From Actinomadura rupiterrae (GTDB lineage: Bacteria; Actinomycetota; Actinomycetes; Streptosporangiales; Streptosporangiaceae), in NCBI RefSeq assembly GCF_024172125.1, contig NZ_JAMZEA010000005.1, positions 805,646-869,645 on the forward strand: a stretch of DNA of 64,000 bases. Direction: 5' to 3'. The notes under the pieces are model-generated. The model had not been told where the DNA came from and ran no database searches. It worked only from the letters and a program-made list of their open reading frames with translations. The position numbers and the translations under genes are program-made. Below, piece by piece: positions 54,284 to 63,666 of the stretch (position 1 is its first letter; every line of letters starts with the position of its first letter).

Positions 54284-55582
54284 TCAGCCCGACTCTTCCC
54301 GATCTTTCTGAGCGTCCCCGGCCGCGGGCTCCGCGTCAAGTCCGATCAGGACGCGACGTAGCAGGTCAAGGGCGTGCACCACGGTCATGCGGCGCAGCAC
54401 GGCGCGGCTCTCGGCGCCCGATCCGGGCACGGGGAGTCGCGGGCGCGTTACGCGGAACGCATTTCCGGGTCCGGCCACCGCGATATAGACCGTTCCCACA
54501 GGTTGGTCATCCTGGGGCTCCGGACCGGCGACACCGGTCACCGCGAGGCCGTAGTCCGCGCCGAGCCGGTCGCGCGCGCCGCCGGCCATCTGCAGGGCCA
54601 CGTCCGGATGGACGGCGCCCTCGGCGGCCAGCAGGGAGCCGTCCACGCCGAGCAGCCGCTCCTTGAGCACGGTGGCGTACGCCACGACGCCGCCCGCGTA
54701 CGTGGCGGACGATCCGGGCATCCGGGTCAGCTCCGCGCCGATCAGCCCGCCGGTGAGCGACTCGGCGGTCGCGACCGTCGCGCTCCGCTCGGCCAGCAGC
54801 CGGTGGACGACCCGGTCGAGCGACTCGTCGCCCTCGGCGTAGACAGCGTCGCCGAGCAGCTCGCGCACCCGCCCCTCGGCCTCGGCCAGCAGCGCGGCCG
54901 GGTCCTCACCGGCGGCGGTGATCCGGACCCGGACCTCCGACGGGTCGGGCAGGTACGCCAGCGTCACGCCGGGCATCTCCTCGACCTCGGCGACCCGCGC
55001 GGCGACGACCGACTCCCACACCCCGGCCGTGCGCAGCGTGCGGCGCGCCACGGCGGGCAGCCCGGCGCGCTCGGCCAGCTCGGGCAGGACGATCTCGTCC
55101 ATGATCGTGCGCATCTCGTACGGCACGCCGGGCAGCGCGTAGACCGGCCCGCCCGGCAGCTCGACCCGCAGGCCGGGCGCGCTGCCCGCGGAGTTCGCGA
55201 GGACGCGGGCGCCCTCCGGGACGTCGGCCATGCGCAGCGCCATCGGCTGCAGCTCGGCCCCGGACGCCGCCACCCGCTCGCGCAGCCGGTGCTCCAGCGC
55301 CCCCTCCCGGACGAGCGGCACCCCGGCGGCCTTGGCCAGCGCGTCCCGGGTCAGGTCGTCGGACGTCGGGCCGAGGCCGCCGGTGGTGATCACCGCGTCC
55401 GCGCGCCCCAGCGCGTCCCGGACGGCCTGGATGATCTCGTCCAGCCCGTCACCCACGACCACGCTCCGCGTGACCTCGACGCCCCGCTCAGCGAGCCGCT
55501 GCCCCAGCCAGGCCGCGTTCCCGTTGATCGTGTCGCCGAGCAGCAGCTCGTCCCCGACCGTCAGCAGTTCCACACGCAGCAC
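54284..55582 (-). CDS. cinA: CinA family NMN deamidase/competence-damage protein
   Basis: A 432-residue two-domain protein. The N-terminal MoCF/COG1058 domain has ELLTVGDELLLGDTINGN and TTGGLGPTSDDLTRDA. The C-terminal CinA domain has ATAESLTGGLIGAELTRMPGSS and DYGLAVTGVAGPEPQDDQPVGTVYIA, typical of NMN amidohydrolase in pyridine-nucleotide salvage. The GTG start at 55582 has GAAGGGGG 5 nt upstream; the longer frame is rejected. It lies between pgsA and clgR on the same strand, with 110 bp from pgsA. Confidence 0.93.
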   Translation of the reverse strand: MLRVELLTVGDELLLGDTINGNAAWLGQRLAERGVEVTRSVVVGDGLDEIIQAVRDALGRADAVITTGGLGPTSDDLTRDALAKAAGVPLVREGALEHRLRERVAASGAELQPMALRMADVPEGARVLANSAGSAPGLRVELPGGPVYALPGVPYEMRTIMDEIVLPELAERAGLPAVARRTLRTAGVWESVVAARVAEVEEMPGVTLAYLPDPSEVRVRITAAGEDPAALLAEAEGRVRELLGDAVYAEGDESLDRVVHRLLAERSATVATAESLTGGLIGAELTRMPGSSATYAGGVVAYATVLKERLLGVDGSLLAAEGAVHPDVALQMAGGARDRLGADYGLAVTGVAGPEPQDDQPVGTVYIAVAGPGNAFRVTRPRLPVPGSGAESRAVLRRMTVVHALDLLRRVLIGLDAEPAAGDAQKDREESG

Positions 55583-55692
55583 GGTCGCCCCCTTCCGTCC
55601 AGGCAACAACCTACTGCCCGCCGCCGACAGTCCCGCGAGCACCCACACCAGTCACCATCGGCGACTGAATGGACACGTACGGCAACGATGGA

Positions 55693-56289
55693 TCAGCGCG
55701 CCGTGGCGGCTTTGCGCAGGCGCCACGCCTGGAAGAGGTAGTCGACGCCGGTCACGACCGTGACGATCAGCGCGGCGGCCATCGCGACCCAAGCGACCGG
55801 CTGGACGAACCCCGGCAGTGGCAGGACGTAGAGCCCGATCGCGAGGATCTGGAGCGTCGTCTTGAGCTTGCCACCCTTGCTGGCCGGGATCACCCCGTAC
55901 CGGATCACCACGAACCGCAGCAGCGTGATCCCGATCTCGCGGACCAGGATGGCGATGGTCACCCACCACCACAGCCGCCCGAGCACCGACAGCGAGATTA
56001 GCGCCGCGCCGGTCAGCGCCTTGTCCGCGATCGGGTCGGCGATCTTCCCGAAGTCGGTGACCAGGTTGTACTTGCGCGCCAGGTCACCGTCGATCTTGTC
56101 GGTGACCGACGCGGCCGCGAACACCGCGAACGCGGCGAGCCGCCAGGCCGTGGTGTCGCGCAGCAGCAGCCACACGAACACCGGCACCAGCAGGATGCGC
56201 ACCAGGGTGAGCAGGTTCGCGACGTTGTAGAGGCTGGCGGGCGGCGGGGGCGGCGGCTCGGCCACCGGCCCCGGCGCGCCGGGGGTCAT
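55693..56289 (-). CDS. pgsA: CDP-diacylglycerol-glycerol-3-phosphate phosphatidyltransferase
   Basis: A 198-residue membrane enzyme making phosphatidylglycerol-phosphate. The CDP-alcohol phosphotransferase motif D-G-x2-A-R-x8-G-x3-D-x3-D is complete in DKIDGDLARKYNLVTDFGK followed by IADPIADK. About five membrane helices flank it. The N-terminus is Pro-rich (VAEPPPPPPASLYN). ATG 56289 overlaps the rimO stop as ATGA, so rimO and pgsA are coupled. The same rimO-pgsA-cinA order is widespread in actinomycetes. Confidence 0.92.
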   Translation of the reverse strand: MTPGAPGPVAEPPPPPPASLYNVANLLTLVRILLVPVFVWLLLRDTTAWRLAAFAVFAAASVTDKIDGDLARKYNLVTDFGKIADPIADKALTGAALISLSVLGRLWWWVTIAILVREIGITLLRFVVIRYGVIPASKGGKLKTTLQILAIGLYVLPLPGFVQPVAWVAMAAALIVTVVTGVDYLFQAWRLRKAATAR

Positions 56290-57737
56290 GAGAGTTCCGC
56301 CACGAGATCCACGCCGTCGCTGCCGACCACGGTCGCGGTCACGAACTCACCGATCGACAGGCCCTCGCCGCGGACCAGCACCATGCCGTCCACCTCCGGG
56401 GCCTGGTGCTCGGCGCGTCCCTCGTAGCCGTCGGCGGTCTTCTCCTCGACCAGCACGGAGATCTCGGTGCCGATCCGGTCCTCGGCGCGCTGCGCGGTCA
56501 GCTCCTCGGCCAGCGCCGAGACCTCCTCGACGCGGCGCGCGACCTCGGCGGCGTCGAGCTTGCCGTCCAGCGTCGCGGCCTCGGTGCCGTCCTCGTCGGA
56601 GTAGCCGAACACGCCGACCGCGTCGAGCCGCGCGTCGGTGAGGAACGCCATGAGCTCGTCCAGGTCGTCCTCGGTCTCGCCGGGGAAGCCGACGATGAAG
56701 TTGGACCGGACGCCCGCCTCGGGGGCCAGCTCGCGGACGCGCCGCAGCAGCTCCAGGAACCGCTCGCGGTCGCCGAAGCGGCGCATCGAGCGCAGCACCG
56801 GACCGGCGGCGTGCTGGAAGGACAGGTCGAAGTAGCGGGCGACGCCGGGCGTCTGGCAGAGCACCTCCAGCAGGCCCGGGCGCAGCTCGGCGGGCTGCAG
56901 GTAGGACGCGCGGACGCGCTCCACGCCGTCCACGGCGGCCAGCTGCGGCAGCAGCTTCTCCAGCGCGCGCAGGTCGCCCAGGTCCTTGCCGTAGGACGTG
57001 GAGTTCTCCGAGACCAGGACCAGCTCGCGGACGTCGTGCCCGGCGAGCCAGCGCGCCTCCTCCAGCACCTCGGCCGGGTTCCGGGACACATAGGCGCCGC
57101 GGAACGCCGGGATCGCGCAGAAGGTGCAGCGGCGGTCGCAGCCGGACGCCAGCTTCAGCGGCGCGACCGGTCCCCCGCCGAGGCGGCGGCGCAGCACGCG
57201 CGGCCCGGACGCCGGGGCCACGCCGTCCGGAAGGTCCGAAGGCGCGTCCTGGCCGGGCTCCGCGCCGGACGACGCGGCGTCGCCGTGGCCCGGGATCGCC
57301 ACGGACGCGGCGGATCCGGAGCGCTCGACCGGCGAGATCGGCAGCAGCGTGCGGCGGTCGCGCGGCGTGTGCGCGTCGCGGCGGCGGCCGGCCATCACGT
57401 CGTCCAGCCGCTCGCCGATGCCGGCGTAGTCGTCGAAGCTCAGCACCGCGTCGGCCTCGGGCAGCGCCTCGGCCAGCTCCGCGCCGTACCGCTCGGCCAT
57501 GCACCCGGCGGCGACGACCTTCGCGCCGGAGTCGTGCGCGGCGAGCAGCGTGTCGATGGAGTCCTTCTTGGCCGCGTCGATGAACCCGCAGGTGTTCACC
57601 ACGACCACGTCGGCGCCGTCGGAGCTGTCGGTGAGGTCCCAGCCCGCGCCCTCGATCCGGGCGGCGAGCTCTTCGGAGTCGACCTCGTTCCGGGCGCATC
57701 CGAGCGTGACGAGGGAGACCGTGCGGCGGTTGGACAT
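56286..57737 (-). CDS. rimO: Ribosomal protein S12 methylthiotransferase RimO
   Basis: A 483-residue radical-SAM enzyme that methylthiolates the conserved Asp of ribosomal protein S12. The N-terminal domain has LVTLGCARNEVDSEELA, VNTCGFIDAAKKDSID and AAGCMAERYG, and the radical-SAM triad is ASGCDRRCTFCAIPAFRG. SLVTLGCARNEVDSE distinguishes RimO from MiaB. A Ser/Pro/Asp-rich insert of about 70 residues separates the two domains. ATG 57737 has GGAGG almost adjacent; the upstream open frame is discarded. Its stop overlaps the pgsA start. Confidence 0.93.
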   Translation of the reverse strand: MSNRRTVSLVTLGCARNEVDSEELAARIEGAGWDLTDSSDGADVVVVNTCGFIDAAKKDSIDTLLAAHDSGAKVVAAGCMAERYGAELAEALPEADAVLSFDDYAGIGERLDDVMAGRRRDAHTPRDRRTLLPISPVERSGSAASVAIPGHGDAASSGAEPGQDAPSDLPDGVAPASGPRVLRRRLGGGPVAPLKLASGCDRRCTFCAIPAFRGAYVSRNPAEVLEEARWLAGHDVRELVLVSENSTSYGKDLGDLRALEKLLPQLAAVDGVERVRASYLQPAELRPGLLEVLCQTPGVARYFDLSFQHAAGPVLRSMRRFGDRERFLELLRRVRELAPEAGVRSNFIVGFPGETEDDLDELMAFLTDARLDAVGVFGYSDEDGTEAATLDGKLDAAEVARRVEEVSALAEELTAQRAEDRIGTEISVLVEEKTADGYEGRAEHQAPEVDGMVLVRGEGLSIGEFVTATVVGSDGVDLVAELS

Positions 57738-57864
57738 GCCTCCAAAGGTAACGGGCGCCGGACCCTCCGCGGACCACCGGAGCCCCCGCCGGGACCACCG
57801 CGCCGCCTGCCGGAAGCACACCGGGGACGTCCGGCCGGGCCGGCAGAGGCCCACCGCCGCGGGG

Positions 57865-58623
57865 TCAGGCGGACTGGGTGTCCTGCGGCTTGGGATCGGA
57901 CGGGGTGAACTTCAGCGTGAGAACGTTCCCGTTCGCGCCCGGCGAGCCGATGTCCCGGCCGTTCACGATCACCCGGACACCGCCGCCGTTGCCGATCACG
58001 ACGCTGATCACCTTGCGGGCCGACCAGCCGCGCGCGTCGCCGGCCGACAGCGTCCCGCTGAACAGCGACCGGCCCTTGTCGCCCCGGACGTCCACCCAGG
58101 TGGACCGGCGCGCCTTCAGCTTGATCTGGACGCCCTTGTGCGGCGTCGCGCTCGGCGAAGGGGTCGCGGTCGGCGGCGGCGTGCTCGGCTTGGGCGCCTC
58201 GGGCGTGCCCGCGACCTGCTGGGCGGCGTGGTGCTCGCCACCGCCGCCGCTCACCACCTGGAAGATCCCGTAGCCGACGACCAGGACGAGCGCGAGCGCC
58301 ATCGCGGCCGTCCAGTTCGGGGAGCGGCGCTCGCGCAGCGGGACCGACGCCTCGGGCTCGAACGCCGCGACGGCCGACACCGGCTGCGGCGCGCCGCCGT
58401 GCGTCTCGTCGTACTCCTGGACGAGCGGCTCCGGATCGATCCCGATGACCCGCGCGATGCTGCGGATGTGCCCGCGCGCGTAGAAGTTGCCGCCGCACGG
58501 GCTGAAGTCGTCGTGTTCGATCGCGCGGACGACCGTCTCGCGGATCCGGGTGCGCAGGCTCACCTGGGTGAGGGTGAGTCCGGCCCGCTCGCGCTCGCTC
58601 GCCAAGGTCTCACCGATGCTCAC
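57865..58623 (-). CDS. RodZ-like helix-turn-helix membrane protein
   Basis: A 252-residue protein. It has an N-terminal cro-like HTH_25 domain (IGETLASERERAGLTLTQVSLRTRIRETVVRAIEHDD), one membrane helix (AMALALVLVVGYGIFQVV, about residues 107-124) and a Pro/Thr-rich linker. A C-terminal DUF4115 domain (VQIKLKARRSTWVDVRGDKGRSLFSGTLSAGD) completes the RodZ architecture. RodZ links MreB to the cell-wall machinery; in filamentous actinomycetes the role may be in sporulation or division. The GTG start is at 58623. It lies between ftsK and rimO on the same strand. Confidence 0.85.
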   Translation of the reverse strand: MSIGETLASERERAGLTLTQVSLRTRIRETVVRAIEHDDFSPCGGNFYARGHIRSIARVIGIDPEPLVQEYDETHGGAPQPVSAVAAFEPEASVPLRERRSPNWTAAMALALVLVVGYGIFQVVSGGGGEHHAAQQVAGTPEAPKPSTPPPTATPSPSATPHKGVQIKLKARRSTWVDVRGDKGRSLFSGTLSAGDARGWSARKVISVVIGNGGGVRVIVNGRDIGSPGANGNVLTLKFTPSDPKPQDTQSA

Positions 58624-59038
58624 GCGAGCCTCCCTCAGAGCGCACCATCAGGCGACCAACCCCCATGCCGGTGGTTCCAGTCTAGAAAGCGCCATGCCCC
58701 CGGAGCGATAGCCAACACATGGGAAACGGGGCAAGATTTCGCATCATTCCGTCCACGTTCGGGCCATCGACCGCCGCCGTTCACGGCGGGCCCGGCCCGA
58801 CCACAAGTGGATCATGCTTCGGGCCCGCGGACACGCCGACGCGCAGAACTCGGCCCGCATTTCCGGCGGCCGGCCTGAACACACGAGCGAAACCGGGCGG
58901 CCGGACGGCGCGCCGCCTTCGAACGAATCCGCGGACGGCCCGCGCGCCGCGTGTTCGAACGGAGCGCCGGCCGCACGGCCGAAAGGGGCGTCAGCCGCGT
59001 GGTCGCAAGGGCACCCGGCCGCGTGGGCGAAAGGGGTG
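58624..59038. other. 415-bp gap between ftsK and the rodZ-like gene
   Basis: No gene is supported. The ftsK-proximal end holds a three-unit 24-bp tandem repeat; the rest is ordinary G/C-rich sequence and should include the promoter of the rodZ-like gene. Confidence 0.45.
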
Positions 59039-59041
59039 TCA
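58970..59041. repeat. 24-bp tandem repeat, three units, ending in the ftsK stop
   Basis: Units at 58970-58993, 58994-59017 and 59018-59041 start GCCGC(A/G)(C/T)GG and carry GAAAGGGG or a variant. The last three bases of the third unit are the complement of the ftsK TGA stop. Confidence 0.75.
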
Positions 59042-61666
59042 GGAGGCGCCGCGGACGTCGGCGAGGACGCCGGCCAGCTCGTCCGGCTTGACGAGCACGT
59101 CGCGGGCCTTGGACCCCTCGCTCGGGCCGACGATGTCCCGGCTCTCCATCAGGTCCATCAGGCGGCCCGCCTTGGCGAACCCGACCCGCAGCTTGCGCTG
59201 GAGCATGGACGTCGAGCCGAACTGCGTGGTCACGACGAGCTCGATGGCCTGCACGAGCAGGTCCATGTCGTCGCCGATCTCCTCGTCGATCTCCTTCTTC
59301 GGCCCGGTGGGCGCGGCGACGTCCTCCCGGTAGGACGCCTCCATCTGCGCCTTGCAGTGGTCGACGACCGCGTGGATCTCCTTCTCGGAGACGTAGGCGT
59401 TCTGCAGCCGCATCGGCTTGGACGCGCCCATCGGCAGGAACAGCGCGTCGCCCTGGCCGACCAGCTTCTCCGCGCCCGGCTGGTCGAGGATGACCCGGCT
59501 GTCGGCGAGCGAGGACGTCGCGAACGCCAGCCGGGACGGCACGTTCGCCTTGATCAGGCCGGTCACCACGTCCACCGAGGGGCGCTGGGTGGCCAGCACC
59601 AGGTGGATGCCCGCCGCGCGGGCGAGCTGGGTGATCCGGACGACCGAGTCCTCGACGTCGCGGGGGGCGACCATCATCAGGTCGGCCAGCTCGTCGACGA
59701 TGACCAGCATGTACGGGTAGGGCGTGTAGACCCGCTCGCTGCCGGGCGGCGCGGTGAGCTTGCCCGCGCGGACGGCCTTGTTGAAGTCGTCCACGTGCCG
59801 GAAGCCGGACGCGGCGAGGTCGTCGTAGCGCCGGTCCATCTCGCCGACGACCCATTCGAGCGCCTCGGCGGCCTTCTTGGGGTTGGTGATGATCGGCGTG
59901 ATCAGGTGCGGGATGCCCTGGTACATGGTGAGCTCGACCCGCTTGGGGTCGACCAGGATCATGCGCACCTCATCCGGCGTGGCCCGCATCATGACCGAGG
60001 TGATGAGGCCGTTGATGCAGGTCGACTTGCCCGCGCCGGTCGCGCCCGCGATGAGGATGTGCGGCATCTTGGCCAGGTTCGCCACGACCGTGCGGCCCTC
60101 GACGTCCTTGCCGAGGCCGACGATCATCGGGTGGTGCTCGTTGGTCGCGGCGGGCGAGCGGAGCACGTCGCCGAGGCTGACGATGTCCTTGTCCACGTTG
60201 GGGATCTCGACCCCGATGGCGGACTTGCCGGGGATCGGGGAGATGATCCGGACTTCCGAGGACTTCACCGCGTAGGCGATGTTCTTGGTCAGCGCCGTGA
60301 TCTTCTCGACCTTCACCGCCGGGCCGAGCTCGATCTCGTACCGGGTGATCGTCGGGCCCCGGGTGAACCCGGTGACCTGCGCGTCGATGTTGAACTGCTC
60401 CAGCACCTCGGTGAGCGAGTTGACCACGGTGTCGTTGGCCTTGGTGCGCGGCTTGGCCACGCTGCCGGGACGCAGCGTCGCCGGGTCGGGCAGCTCGTAG
60501 ATCTCGCCGGACGACGACAGCGGGAGCTGCTCGGTGCGGGACGGCGCGGGGCTCGGGTCCGGGACGTCCGGCGCGTTGCCGGGCGAGACGAGCAGATCGT
60601 CCGGGATGTCGTCCTCGACCGGCGGCGGGGGCGGCATCGGGACGTCGTCGGAGCCGAGCGGGTCGGGCCCGAAGATGTCGTCGGCGAGGTCGCCCTTGCG
60701 GTTCTTCTTGGCGGTCTCGTCGTCCAGGACGGGCGTGTCGTACGGCCGGGAGTGCTCCCCGACCTCCAGCTCCGCGTCCTCGTCCTTCTTCTTGCGGCGG
60801 CGCTTCGGCTTCTCGTCGCCGTCGGCCTCGTCCTCCGGACGCGCCGGGCGGCCCTGCAGCGTCGCCACCGACCACAGCTCGGCGAGCCGGTCTGGGACGC
60901 GCGCGATCGGCGTCGCGGTCACCACGAGCAGCCCGAACCCGGACAGCAGGAGCAGCAGCGGCACCGCGACCCACGCCGACAGCGCGGCGCGCACCGGCGC
61001 GGCGACCAGCCAGCCGATCACGCCGCCCGCGCCGCGCACCCCGTCCATGTCGTGCGCCGGGGTGGGGCTGCCGGACGCGATGTGGATGATGCCGAGGACG
61101 CCGACGCCGAGCGCGGTGAGGCCGATGACGACGCGTCCGGTGTCCTCGTTGTGCTCGGGATGCCGCAGCGTGCGCCACGCGAGGACGGCCAGCACGACCG
61201 GCAGCGTCATCGCCAGCACGCCGAGCGCGCCGCGCACGACGCGTTCGAGCGCGACCGTGACCACGCCCTCGGGCGTCCACCAGGTGACCGACGCGAGCAC
61301 GATCGCGGCGCCGAGCAGCGCGAGGCCGAGCCCGTCGCGGCGGTGCTCCTCGTCCAGCTCGCGCGCGCCGTTGCCGTACGCGCGGAAGATCGACCCGACC
61401 GCCACGGCGGCCAGGTGGTAGAGCTTGAACAGCAGCTTGAACAGGCCCAGCACCAGCTGCGGCACCGGATCGGGCTGGCTCGGCTGCTTGCGCGCCGGGG
61501 CCCGCTTCGACCCGTTCGCCCGGGGCTTGCGCGGCGCGGGCGGCTTGCCGCCGCCGCTCTTGGCCCCACCGGACCGGGCGCCGCCGCCCTTCCCCGCCGC
61601 CCCGCCACCCCCGGAACGCGAGGACGACGACGCGGTCTTCGCTCCCCCGGACGCACGTGTGGCCAT
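59039..61666 (-). CDS. ftsK: DNA translocase FtsK/SpoIIIE
   Basis: An 875-residue membrane-anchored DNA pump for chromosome segregation at septa. After a basic Gly/Ser-rich N-terminus (about 1-65) come four or five membrane helices. A charged linker follows, then the motor with Walker A AGATGAGKST (near residue 540) and the RIILVDPKRVEL region. The gamma domain has QRKLRVGFAKAGRLMDLMESRDIVG for KOPS recognition. ATG 61666 is used rather than an ATG 18 bp upstream. A rodZ-like gene lies downstream and the kinase fusion gene upstream on the same strand. Confidence 0.94.
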   Translation of the reverse strand: MATRASGGAKTASSSSRSGGGGAAGKGGGARSGGAKSGGGKPPAPRKPRANGSKRAPARKQPSQPDPVPQLVLGLFKLLFKLYHLAAVAVGSIFRAYGNGARELDEEHRRDGLGLALLGAAIVLASVTWWTPEGVVTVALERVVRGALGVLAMTLPVVLAVLAWRTLRHPEHNEDTGRVVIGLTALGVGVLGIIHIASGSPTPAHDMDGVRGAGGVIGWLVAAPVRAALSAWVAVPLLLLLSGFGLLVVTATPIARVPDRLAELWSVATLQGRPARPEDEADGDEKPKRRRKKKDEDAELEVGEHSRPYDTPVLDDETAKKNRKGDLADDIFGPDPLGSDDVPMPPPPPVEDDIPDDLLVSPGNAPDVPDPSPAPSRTEQLPLSSSGEIYELPDPATLRPGSVAKPRTKANDTVVNSLTEVLEQFNIDAQVTGFTRGPTITRYEIELGPAVKVEKITALTKNIAYAVKSSEVRIISPIPGKSAIGVEIPNVDKDIVSLGDVLRSPAATNEHHPMIVGLGKDVEGRTVVANLAKMPHILIAGATGAGKSTCINGLITSVMMRATPDEVRMILVDPKRVELTMYQGIPHLITPIITNPKKAAEALEWVVGEMDRRYDDLAASGFRHVDDFNKAVRAGKLTAPPGSERVYTPYPYMLVIVDELADLMMVAPRDVEDSVVRITQLARAAGIHLVLATQRPSVDVVTGLIKANVPSRLAFATSSLADSRVILDQPGAEKLVGQGDALFLPMGASKPMRLQNAYVSEKEIHAVVDHCKAQMEASYREDVAAPTGPKKEIDEEIGDDMDLLVQAIELVVTTQFGSTSMLQRKLRVGFAKAGRLMDLMESRDIVGPSEGSKARDVLVKPDELAGVLADVRGAS

Positions 61667-61815
61667 GCTGATGAGATTAACCAAGTCCGACCGGGGTTCC
61701 CAGGATCGCCCCGGCGTGTCAGTGCGACCCCCGGAATCCCGTTATGTCCCCTGGGACGTCCGGGACCCGCGTCTGGATGCTCCCAGAATGGGAGCCCGCG
61801 GGGGGCTAGCGGAGG

Positions 61816-63528
61816 CTAGCGGGTGGCGGTGAGGGCGTCGCGGAACTCGGCGGCCGTCCGGTAGCGGCGGCTGAGATCGGCCTCCAGCGCGCGCCGCAGC
61901 ACCGCGACCAGCGGCCCCGGAGCGCCCGGGACGTCCCGCACGGGCGCGCCGCGGCTGCGCAGCAGGTGGGCGACGAGCGCGGCGGCCGGGAGCGCGCGTT
62001 CGGGCGCGTGCGGCGGACGGCCCGCCAGCAGCGCGTACAGCGTCGCGCCGAGCGAGTACACGTCCGCCTGCGCGGACGGCGGCGCGTCGTCGAACATCTC
62101 CGGGGCCGCGTAGACCGGGGTCATCGCGAGCGTGATCGACACGTCCTGGCCCGGGACGGGCAGCGCGGCGATCCCGAAGTCGGCGAGCGCGACCCGGTGG
62201 AACCGGGTCAGCAGCAGGTTCGCGGGCTTGATGTCGCGGTGCAGGACGCTGTGCGCGTGCGCCGCGTCCAGCGCGTCCGCCACCTGGATCCCGATCTCCC
62301 GGACGCTCACCGCCGGCATCGGCCCGCGCGTCCGCAGCCCGTCGGACAGCGACCCGCCGGGGCACAGCTCCATGACCAGGTACGGACGCCCGCCGGGGAG
62401 CGTCCCGGCGTCGTAGAGCGTCACGACGTTCGGGTGCTCGGAGAGGCGCACGCAGGCGTCCAGCTCCCGCTGGAAGCGGCGCCGGTCGCGCTCGTCCACG
62501 ATCCGCTGGTGCACCAGCTTGATCGCCACCTCGCGGCCGAGCGCCGTCCGGCGCGCCCGGTAGACCGCCGCGTTGCCGCCCTCCCCGAGCTTCTCGAAGA
62601 TCTCGTACCCGTCCAGCTCGAACCCGGCCGGTTCCACCCGTTCCGGACGCGCGTCCCAAGGCATCGGCGGCCGAGGCGCCGCCCACGGCACCGAGGGCCC
62701 GCGCTCCGGCACCGGCGGTCTCCGCAGCGTGGCGCCGGTCGCATCGAGCTCCGCATCGGCCACCGCGCCCGTGAGGTGAGGCCTGTCGTTCTGCCTTCTG
62801 TCCAGCGTGACGTCGGCGACGAGGCAGGTGATGTTGTCCGGGCCGCCGGCCCGCCTGGCCAGCTCGATCAGCTGCTGGACCGCCCTGTCCGGGTCCTGCG
62901 CACCGGTCAGCGGAACGTAGATCGTCTCGGGGGTCAGCACCGAGTACAGGCCGTCGGTGCACAGCAGGTAGCGGTCGCCGAGCTGGGCCTCGCGGAGGCT
63001 CAGGTCCGGGTCCGGGTCGTCGCTTCCGTCCAGCGAGCGCAGCAGGACCGAGCGCTGCGGGTGGGCGGCGACCTCGCCGTCGGCGATCTGACCCTCGTCC
63101 GCCAGCGACTGCGCCACCGTGTGGTCGTGGGTGATCTGGAACAGCTCACCGTTGCGCAGCAGGTAGGCGCGCGAGTTGCCAATGTGGACGAGCGCGAACT
63201 GGTTGCCCGACGACAGCATCGCGGTCAGTGTCGCACCCGCGCCCGGCCGGTGCGGACCGGCCAGGCCGTTCACCGCGAGCCCGCGGTTGGCGTACGCGAC
63301 GGCGTTCTCCAGCGAGCTCAGGAGATCCCTCTGGGGCACCTGCCGGACGTCCAGCTCCCGGAGTGCGGCGATCACCGCCGCGCCCGCGGCGCCCTCCGCG
63401 GAGCCGCTGTCGGAGACCGCGAGCAGATGCGGTCCCGCATAGCCGGAATCGGCGTTGACCTCGCGGAGCGTGCCCACGTCCGAACCCACGGCGTACTCGT
63501 ACGCCACCGCCGAAGCCTCGCGCGCCAC
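61816..63528 (-). CDS. PP2C phosphatase-Ser/Thr protein kinase fusion
   Basis: 570 residues with two opposing activities in one chain. Residues ~10-240 are a PP2C phosphatase: SDVG at 16-19, DSG at 40-42, THDH near 133-136, CTDGL at 190-194 and GPDNIT at 229-234. Three usual residues differ: NED is NAD (25-27), DGMGG is DSGSA, and GDSR is GNSR (Asn118). A Pro-rich linker joins a kinase (~305-570) with LGEGGNAAVY, VAIK (Lys337), HRDIKPANLLL (Asp432), DFG (Asp450) and AAPE. There is no membrane helix or PASTA domain, so it is probably cytosolic. GTG 63528 is the start. It sits between rnj and ftsK. Confidence 0.9.
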   Translation of the reverse strand: MAREASAVAYEYAVGSDVGTLREVNADSGYAGPHLLAVSDSGSAEGAAGAAVIAALRELDVRQVPQRDLLSSLENAVAYANRGLAVNGLAGPHRPGAGATLTAMLSSGNQFALVHIGNSRAYLLRNGELFQITHDHTVAQSLADEGQIADGEVAAHPQRSVLLRSLDGSDDPDPDLSLREAQLGDRYLLCTDGLYSVLTPETIYVPLTGAQDPDRAVQQLIELARRAGGPDNITCLVADVTLDRRQNDRPHLTGAVADAELDATGATLRRPPVPERGPSVPWAAPRPPMPWDARPERVEPAGFELDGYEIFEKLGEGGNAAVYRARRTALGREVAIKLVHQRIVDERDRRRFQRELDACVRLSEHPNVVTLYDAGTLPGGRPYLVMELCPGGSLSDGLRTRGPMPAVSVREIGIQVADALDAAHAHSVLHRDIKPANLLLTRFHRVALADFGIAALPVPGQDVSITLAMTPVYAAPEMFDDAPPSAQADVYSLGATLYALLAGRPPHAPERALPAAALVAHLLRSRGAPVRDVPGAPGPLVAVLRRALEADLSRRYRTAAEFRDALTATR

Positions 63529-63616
63529 TCAGCCCTCCGCCGCCGTCGTCTCCGCACAAAGTAGCGCGCTGCACCCGCCCGCACGAGTGGCTTGTGAAGG
63601 CGGTCCGGACGTGCGA

Positions 63617-63647
63617 CGGCCCCGGAACGGGGAGCGTTCCGGGGCCG
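63617..63647 (-). terminator. Terminator after the RNase J gene
   Basis: CGGCCCCGGAACG at 63617-63629 pairs perfectly with 63635-63647 over a 5-nt loop. It lies 20 bp past the RNase J stop on the minus strand and 89 bp before the kinase-fusion start. Confidence 0.75.
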
Positions 63648-63666
63648 CCTGCGGCCGGGGCGAGGG

